From NCBI GenBank assembly GCA_022661535.1, contig JAKULF010000003.1:2790001-2854000 (forward strand): DNA of 64,000 nt, in the 5' to 3' direction. Both the position numbers and the translations under genes were made by a program. The stretch is from Eutypa lata (taxonomy: Eukaryota > Ascomycota > Sordariomycetes > Xylariales > Diatrypaceae). The notes below the pieces were generated by a model, which saw only the letters and a program-made list of their open reading frames with translations, was not told the origin of the DNA and did not search any database. The first letter of the stretch is position 1, and the number at the start of each line of letters is the position of its first letter. Shown here piece by piece: positions 58,133-64,000 of the stretch.

Positions 58133-60969
58133 ATGGTAAGATCTTCCCGCTATGCGCCGTGGTGGGTTAAGCCTAACGGGCGGCTTATTGCATGTTTGAC
58201 TTTCGATGAGCGGTCCATTGATTTCATATAGAATGAAAATAATCTCAAGAGGCGGCGGCCTTATGGCCATGAGGACGCCCCTGCCGTGCCTCCAGCCCAA
58301 GATTCATTTTCAACCCCTCCTATATCTGACGTTGATCCTCACTCGAGATACGACAACCAAGATATATTAATCCTCCAACGGGCTTCATATATCCTCAAAT
58401 GCCCTCTCCAACAACTAATAAGCCTTGATCGATCATCCCATCAAACACAACAACCATCTTCATCTACACCTTACCGCGTTCCTTTCAAGAGGTCACGTCT
58501 TAGCACAGATCTATCAGTTATGTCTCCTGGAAATTCATCAATGCCTAGACCCTCTAGCCAGGAAATGCCCGAATATCATCACCGTGTTGGCGACCCCGAC
58601 AACAGCTTCTCTTTTACACAGTGCTTTGCCAACTTCTGTTCGCCATGCACTACCTATGACCCACCAGGTTGGTATCCTTCCTATGTAGCTGATGCTCCTG
58701 GTACGAGTGCTGAACTCGGGTGAAGGTTATGTTGAGACTCCTAGTCCATCTTACGGTGGACACGCCGCTGCAAGACCGCCTTTTTATGATGATAAGCCGC
58801 CAGTATCTCAAGGTATACCCGGAGCAATGTCGTCACCAATGCAGCCTGGTGTCTTTGAATTTGATAGCACTGGCAGAATCCCAACTTCTATCCCAGGTTA
58901 TCCTGTCATGCAACCAAGTCGGCCCATGACAGTACAGCCTATGCATCGGAGTGAAAGCATGGTGTATCCAGACTTCCCGACTAGTCAAGACTATGCAGGC
59001 CAGCTCCAACAACCTATCCCCCTAAACCATCATCCGGTTGGCTCACAGTCTTATGGGCCACCACCACCACCACCTCTGGGTATACCCGGAGCACCAGCTT
59101 TCTCAGGTGCAGTATATCAGAGCAGCTATCCACAGGTAGCCGAGAGTGCTGAAGGTATCAATCAAGCCCACGGTCTAGACCTTGTCCTCGCAAGCCAAAA
59201 ACCCGCTCAGGCAAAAAGGGGCCCTTTCAGGACCAATGACGAGCGTGAGGCGACAGCTGAAACGAGAAAGATTGGCTCTTGCATTCGATGTCGGATGCAG
59301 CGGATACGCGTAAGTGTCCATTAACGGTGCTCGGAATTTCTTGTAGCGACGCAAGCTGCTAACATGATAGCCCAACTACCCAGTGCGAGACCAACCCGAT
59401 GGATAAGATGGGAGCATGCTTGACGTGCCGAAGGGTTTCGAACCTAAAGATATGGCGTCTTCCATGTCTTCGGTATAAAATCACCGATGTGAGGTTGTTC
59501 AAACCCGGGCAGGTTAAAGGACACGAGTGGACTCGTAGATGGAGAGAGGGAGTCGCTGATGACATCGCACACTGGGCTTCGCCTGAGACTAGGAGGGTCC
59601 AGGTGACAGAGGGCTATACTAATCAGCCAATCGAGCTCCGTGTCCGCCAGTTTGTTCCCCAAGAAGGTGATTCACTGAAACGAACCTGGGTCCATGAAGG
59701 CGAGAAGAAGTCGGTGGACATACCTCCGTATGCCATTGTGAATCTTGAAGAGGCAAGGGTAGCGTACGATGACTATCTTAGCCGTGGGATATATGAATGC
59801 TGCCATGGACTTCTCGGGCACAAGGAGAAGATCCTACTTGGAACTTACATGGCAGCGATGAAGCATGCCGCAGACCAAAGGACCCCGCCCAAGGAGAAAG
59901 ATCTCTTGAGAAAGGCACTTCAGCTGTGGATGGCCATCCGATTAACAACCAAGTCTACTGTCATCATCGGCAACGAGACGTTAGGCATGTCCCAGGACAT
60001 AATGGATGAAACTAGTCCGCTCCGGGGACAGATACCTTTGCCACCAGTGATGGGTGCCCAGATCGAGCTGATTCTGATCCATCAAATCCAGACTAGCCTC
60101 CGTCGCGAGATGCTAGAAAACCTGCAGGCCATGACGCAAGCCAACAAACATCAGACATGGTACACAACGTACCTCGTCACGTTTATATTACTTCACAACG
60201 TGGCTCTACTCTGCCAGCACGATGCTGGGTATGCCCGAAAACACGGTATCAAGGTAGGTGGGAGTAATCTTGAACAAGCCGTATGCGCTACCTTTTCTAC
60301 TTCTTTCGAACTGGGCGCATGGTTGCCTCCCCCCTCATTCACGTAGATGGCATCCCCGCCCGAGGTCTACCCCAGTATGCACAGCTGACCAGTTGCGCAA
60401 CAGTCTCGGTTCGCTCGGAAGGACATGGTTAGGGAATACCAAGTCGGTAGGTCAAAAGGCTCTTGGCGAGCAATATGATGCTTTGGTGTGTCCATCTGCC
60501 TGTTCGTCTCTAATCAGCGTGGCGATGTGTTTCTAGGCGCCAACATCCTTCTCGCATACTTCCACTACTGCAATAAGGGTGAGATAAGAGCAAATGTCTA
60601 TCAACTATTGTCTAATTAGCTAACGGGCAATACGTAGGCATATATCCCTTTTCAGCCGAGTGTAAAGAACAGGACCTGTCATCGCTGGCTGATCTGGACG
60701 GAAGCAAGACCAAGTTCATATTCGTCACACGAAAGGCCGTGGATGATAATAGTAAGAATCAATTTCCCTTTTCTGTGGCATTACCTTTTCCGGGGACGGC
60801 AATATTGAGGCGAAACAAGGGGGAGCCTTGTTCGGGATGTCGCTAATACGCTCTATTTTTGGTAGAGAAACGCTGGGAAAACATCCGACGAAGCGGCGAT
60901 TACGAAAACGACTTTTACTATATAAGTCAACTTTACCAACAGAATTGGGAACCCCAGGCAACGGTCTAA
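58133..60969 (+). CDS. Fungal Cys-rich (zinc cluster-like) transcription factor candidate
   Basis: Model join(58133..58135, 58232..58667, 58726..59309, 59384..60253, 60404..60446, 60537..60578, 60638..60751, 60866..60969), 731 residues. The N-terminal 320 residues are Pro/Gln/Ser-rich and disordered. A cysteine cluster spans the third intron: SCIRCRMQRIRCETNP ... GACLTCRRV ... LPCLRYKITDVRLF, close to Zn2Cys6 but with a long gap before the last cysteine. A large helical domain follows (YECCHGLLGHKEKILLGTY, RKALQLWMAIRLTTKSTVI, QIELILIHQIQTSLRREML). Three short exons restore SRFARKDMVREYQVGANILL, AYFHYCNKGIYPF and KFIFVTRKAVDDN. The last gives KRWENIRRSGDYENDFYYIS. All joins keep the frame. 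Nuclear DNA binding is inferred. The first exon (ATG alone) is the weakest part. Confidence 0.75.
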
Positions 60970-63407
60970 TGCACATCAGGAGCACACCGCCGAGTCCAGC
61001 TAGTTGGGATGGCCTATAGAAGATGCTTTTGTGGGTACTACGTTGCAATGGCACGACACATAGGGTGCTGTGTATTCGTTACATGCATCCTGACATCCTA
61101 GTAGGACGGCGTTTAATGGCTTTCATGTAGCGATAATTGAATATGCAGCCATTACGTCTACATATTACATAGACATCGCCAGACACGGGCCCTCCTGTCC
61201 TTCCCCCTCCTTCTACCTTTCCCCCCATGTTCGAGTGAGGGAGAGTCGGCAACCGCACTAATGTGACCCAATTGCACCATTAGGGGCGATCCGCTTACCC
61301 AAATATGCATCAGGATGGATTTGAAAGCAAGATGGGCAGCTCACTGGCTAATGGTCGGGCCAGCGCCTCCTCATTGCTGGTCCGCTTAACTACTACCTAC
61401 GTTCATAGTCAACATGTGCAGAGTTACCCAAAAGAATCACCAATCGATACTTTCCATTAGTGGTCTATCGAAGTATTGAGCAAACGTCCAAGAATGAGAT
61501 CACTTATACCCCCAGATGAATTAGAAGCATCAGTTCAAGTCAACAAAGTATAGTATTTCGTGTGTGTGCCTATACTAACGGCAACGACAGCTTTTTGCTC
61601 ACCAGGGCGAGAGTCACTTAGGCCAATTTGGAGCACAGAGGAATTTTGACATACTTGTATCCACGTTCCTACGAGTTACCTCTATTTCTCTCGGCACATG
61701 AAAGCAATGGGGCCTTCGAAACCTTTACCTGAGAGGGGGTCATCTTAGCGCGATGTATGCCAGCGTGGTTCGAGCCCATCGACGTCAACCCAACTACTAC
61801 CGTGCTATATACTATGACTACTACTCTCCTACCACCACTACAGTCACTACTACTACTACACTGTACTATACTATACTATACGTGCTACACAAGCTATGCC
61901 TGAACCCCACAACCCTGTCGGGTTTCTCTCGGTTCCCCTTCTCCGATACGTCGTTACTATTTTGCTAGGCACTTTTTATCTATCTATAGTAGCTTCTCAT
62001 CTGGCTACCCACTAACTCCAAGTGAACACCTCACTTCAATACTGGGGTTATGTTGAGACCGTCCTTATACGAACTACATACATGCCACAATCCCGTTTAC
62101 CCTCGTCTTAACGAGGCCGCACGTTGCAGACAATATCCGAATAGGTATAGCTGGTCACAGCATCTGTACAGTGTAAAGAAGGTGATAACTTCCAAATCCG
62201 ATCTGATGCTGAGACCTTGGAAACCAAGTTCCCCGCTAAAACCGCGTCCAGGCAACTCGTTCAACACGTCCTTAGGGCTTGCTGCAGTCGATCAAAGTTG
62301 ATGATGCACAGCCGGTGAGATGCTTTTTCTCGCCTTCCAAAGCAAACGTCCGATGATCCCGTCCATTAAAGGTATCCCTCGAAAATATAGGCCAGAAAGC
62401 TCAATGCGGCTCATCTATGTGGGGTGTCACAAAATCTATTGCTAGTTGATCGTCATTCTCCGCAGACGTTACCGGGTTATCGTCTAAGCCCTTCCATGCC
62501 ATGCCTTGCCATGCCATGTCGCACACAGGGTTCCTTCTTACCCTTCCCACCACCCTATATGATGCACCCTGCCGTCCCAATAGAGGGAAGGAAGCATGTC
62601 CTTGACCCGTCTGCATCACGACCTCTCCACCTCTCTACTATGGAGTAGATGGAGATTCAATGTGGGACAGCAGCGCCTGTACCAGTACATAATCTCATTC
62701 TATGGCACCAGCGAACAGTGTTTCCCGAAGCAGCCTATGAGACATTCCCTGGCGGATGCCCAGTACAACCAAACCTCACTTCCCAACCCTGGCAGCAGCA
62801 TTCCGCATCGGCAGACATGCAATAACCCCAGGTTGCCTTCCCTCCTTAATATATATTAACTTCCGCGTCTTAAGATTAACCTAGCCCGACCAATCAATAG
62901 TGGTGGGTTTTTCCTACCCGCCTCATCTTCCTTAGGAAACAAATCGAACGGTGCCAAATCATACCTATCTATCTGCACCTTCAGCCTTGGTCAGAAGGCG
63001 GAACGTCAGGTGTTCGTGTAATGCCCATTCCCTTCTCGTCCATTTTCCTAAGCCAATCTACATGGGATGAGCATCTGGAAAGGGGCACCGTGCGTTGGAG
63101 CAAGACTTGCCTTGCTGTTTATTTATAATGGCATACATCTTGCTCTTTTTCGACAACTAAAATTCGAATAACTCTTTTGGTGTCATACTCGACATAGGCA
63201 TCTGGACCAACTCTACAGTCGTCTCCCTTCGTCACATACCTACTACTACGTCATCTGACTCGGTTACTCTTTCGAAGACATACCAGGAACCAAGCTTTGT
63301 CACTAGGCCTGAGGGCTGCCGGTGCCGTCTACGAACTAGATACAGTTAGTTCACACAGGAACTCAATCAATCAAGGGCGTAACTAATATTAACTTAGGTC
63401 TATAGCC
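60970..63407. other. Gene-poor intergenic block
   Basis: About 2.4 kb between two + strand genes. It has a short CTA/TATAC repeat at 61,790-61,880. A minus-stop-free Gln/Pro-rich stretch of about 60 codons at 62,650-62,826 (+) might be the relic or exon of another gene but is too short to call. The last 300 bases should hold the promoter of the dioxygenase. Confidence 0.3.
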
Positions 63408-64000
63408 ATGGACTCACGGGATGTAGGCCCAACTCTAGCTGAGAGTCTAGGCAGCGTAAGTTTGCAAGGGCCAAGCCATGGCCATTGTAGTAGCTCTGAT
63501 GAGCTACCTGGTCTCCCAGCTGGCTTCCCTGTTCACCTACACGGGGAATCCACCTGGACTGGCGCCCAACCCAGCAATGAGATGCGCTTCATTCATGTCT
63601 TGACTGCAAGTGATTTGGTAGAATTACGTCAGGGACTTACTCGGTTCAAAGGTATTGTGGTGGCAAGCCCAGCTGTTCTCGCCCGTGCAAAGCTAAAGGA
63701 GACATGCTACAGAGAAGGAGCTTGACGGTGACCAAGTCGACCGAGATAATTTCCCACTTCCTACCCTTGGACCAAGGCTGGAACAACTCAGTCACGACCT
63801 ATACAATGGAACAGGCTTGTGCGTCATTCGTGGCATAAGCAAGGATGATTACTCGGTGGAAGACCTTACAGTTATCTGGCTGGGTATTCAGGCGTACATG
63901 GTAGATCAACGCGGCCGCCAGGACCACCGAGGTAACATGTTGGGTAGGCCTCCATCTCGGGATTTCGATGGGATGTGCGCTAATAATTAATCAGTGCATA
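63408..64000 (+). CDS. TauD/TfdA-type (clavaminate synthase-like) dioxygenase, N-terminal part
   Basis: Partial; continues past the right edge. Model join(63408..63656, 63718..63943, 63995..>64000). Exon 1 has LHGESTWTGAQPSNEMRFIH then VLTASDLVELRQGLTRFKGI. Exon 2 restores ELDGDQVDRDNFPLPTLGPR, then LEQLSHDLYNGTGLCVIRG, DLTVIWLGIQAYMVDQRGRQ and HRGNML; exon 3 begins VHI. This is the start of a fungal TauD-like family of Fe(II)/2-oxoglutarate-dependent oxygenases; the metal-binding HxD and later His lie beyond the edge. The substrate is unknown. The start sits in GCCATGG, a good context. The exon 1 donor (GTGGTG or GTGGCA) is uncertain by a codon. Reading straight through exon 1 hits a stop at 63,723, so splicing is needed. 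Confidence 0.8.

Overview
The window is nuclear DNA of a filamentous ascomycete. Most of the 17 genes have short introns (about 40-140 bases) with GT..AG ends and branch points such as TACTAAC or GCTAAC. Several families are typical of moulds: a HET-domain protein, a WSC-domain surface protein, a Cys-rich regulator and a fungal sulfate permease with a STAS tail. The mix of products suggests a Sordariomycete; anything narrower would be a guess. No virus, intact transposon, tRNA or rRNA gene was recognised.

Layout. 1-5,007: the start of a MICOS subunit (Mic26/27), facing mitochondrial intermediate peptidase OCT1, then a GPI-anchored WSC protein. 5,354-11,300: REV1 translesion polymerase and, divergently, a RED-like splicing factor. 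11,501-15,567: a HET-domain protein and, divergently, uridine nucleosidase. 16,344-22,077: an NDR-type AGC kinase with one in-frame TAG in its catalytic domain, then a nucleolar FKBP prolyl isomerase (FPR3/4 type). 24,982-27,246: a membrane family-2 glycosyltransferase. 32,760-36,411: a THOC5-like mRNA-export subunit and a divergent IZH3-type PAQR receptor. 37,679-47,061: mitotic exit GAP BUB2, sulfate permease and a SWIM zinc-finger protein. 49,793-51,541: a degenerate kinase-like protein. 58,133-60,969: an eight-exon Cys-rich DNA-binding-type protein. 63,408 to the end: the start of a TauD-type dioxygenase.

The genes are mostly housekeeping and do not form a gene cluster with one job. They alternate with gene-poor, AT-leaning blocks (22.1-25.0, 27.2-32.8, 39.5-42.0, 47.2-49.8, 51.5-58.1 and 61.0-63.4 kb) with short random ORFs, microsatellites and a few inverted repeats.

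Exon joins were worked out by eye from splice signals, reading-frame continuity and family conservation. Observations most worth checking are the kinase TAG (17,541-17,543), a possible Pol III-type structured RNA (24,548-24,652), a first exon that seems to hold only ATG (58,133-58,135), and a WSC domain with a charged insertion.
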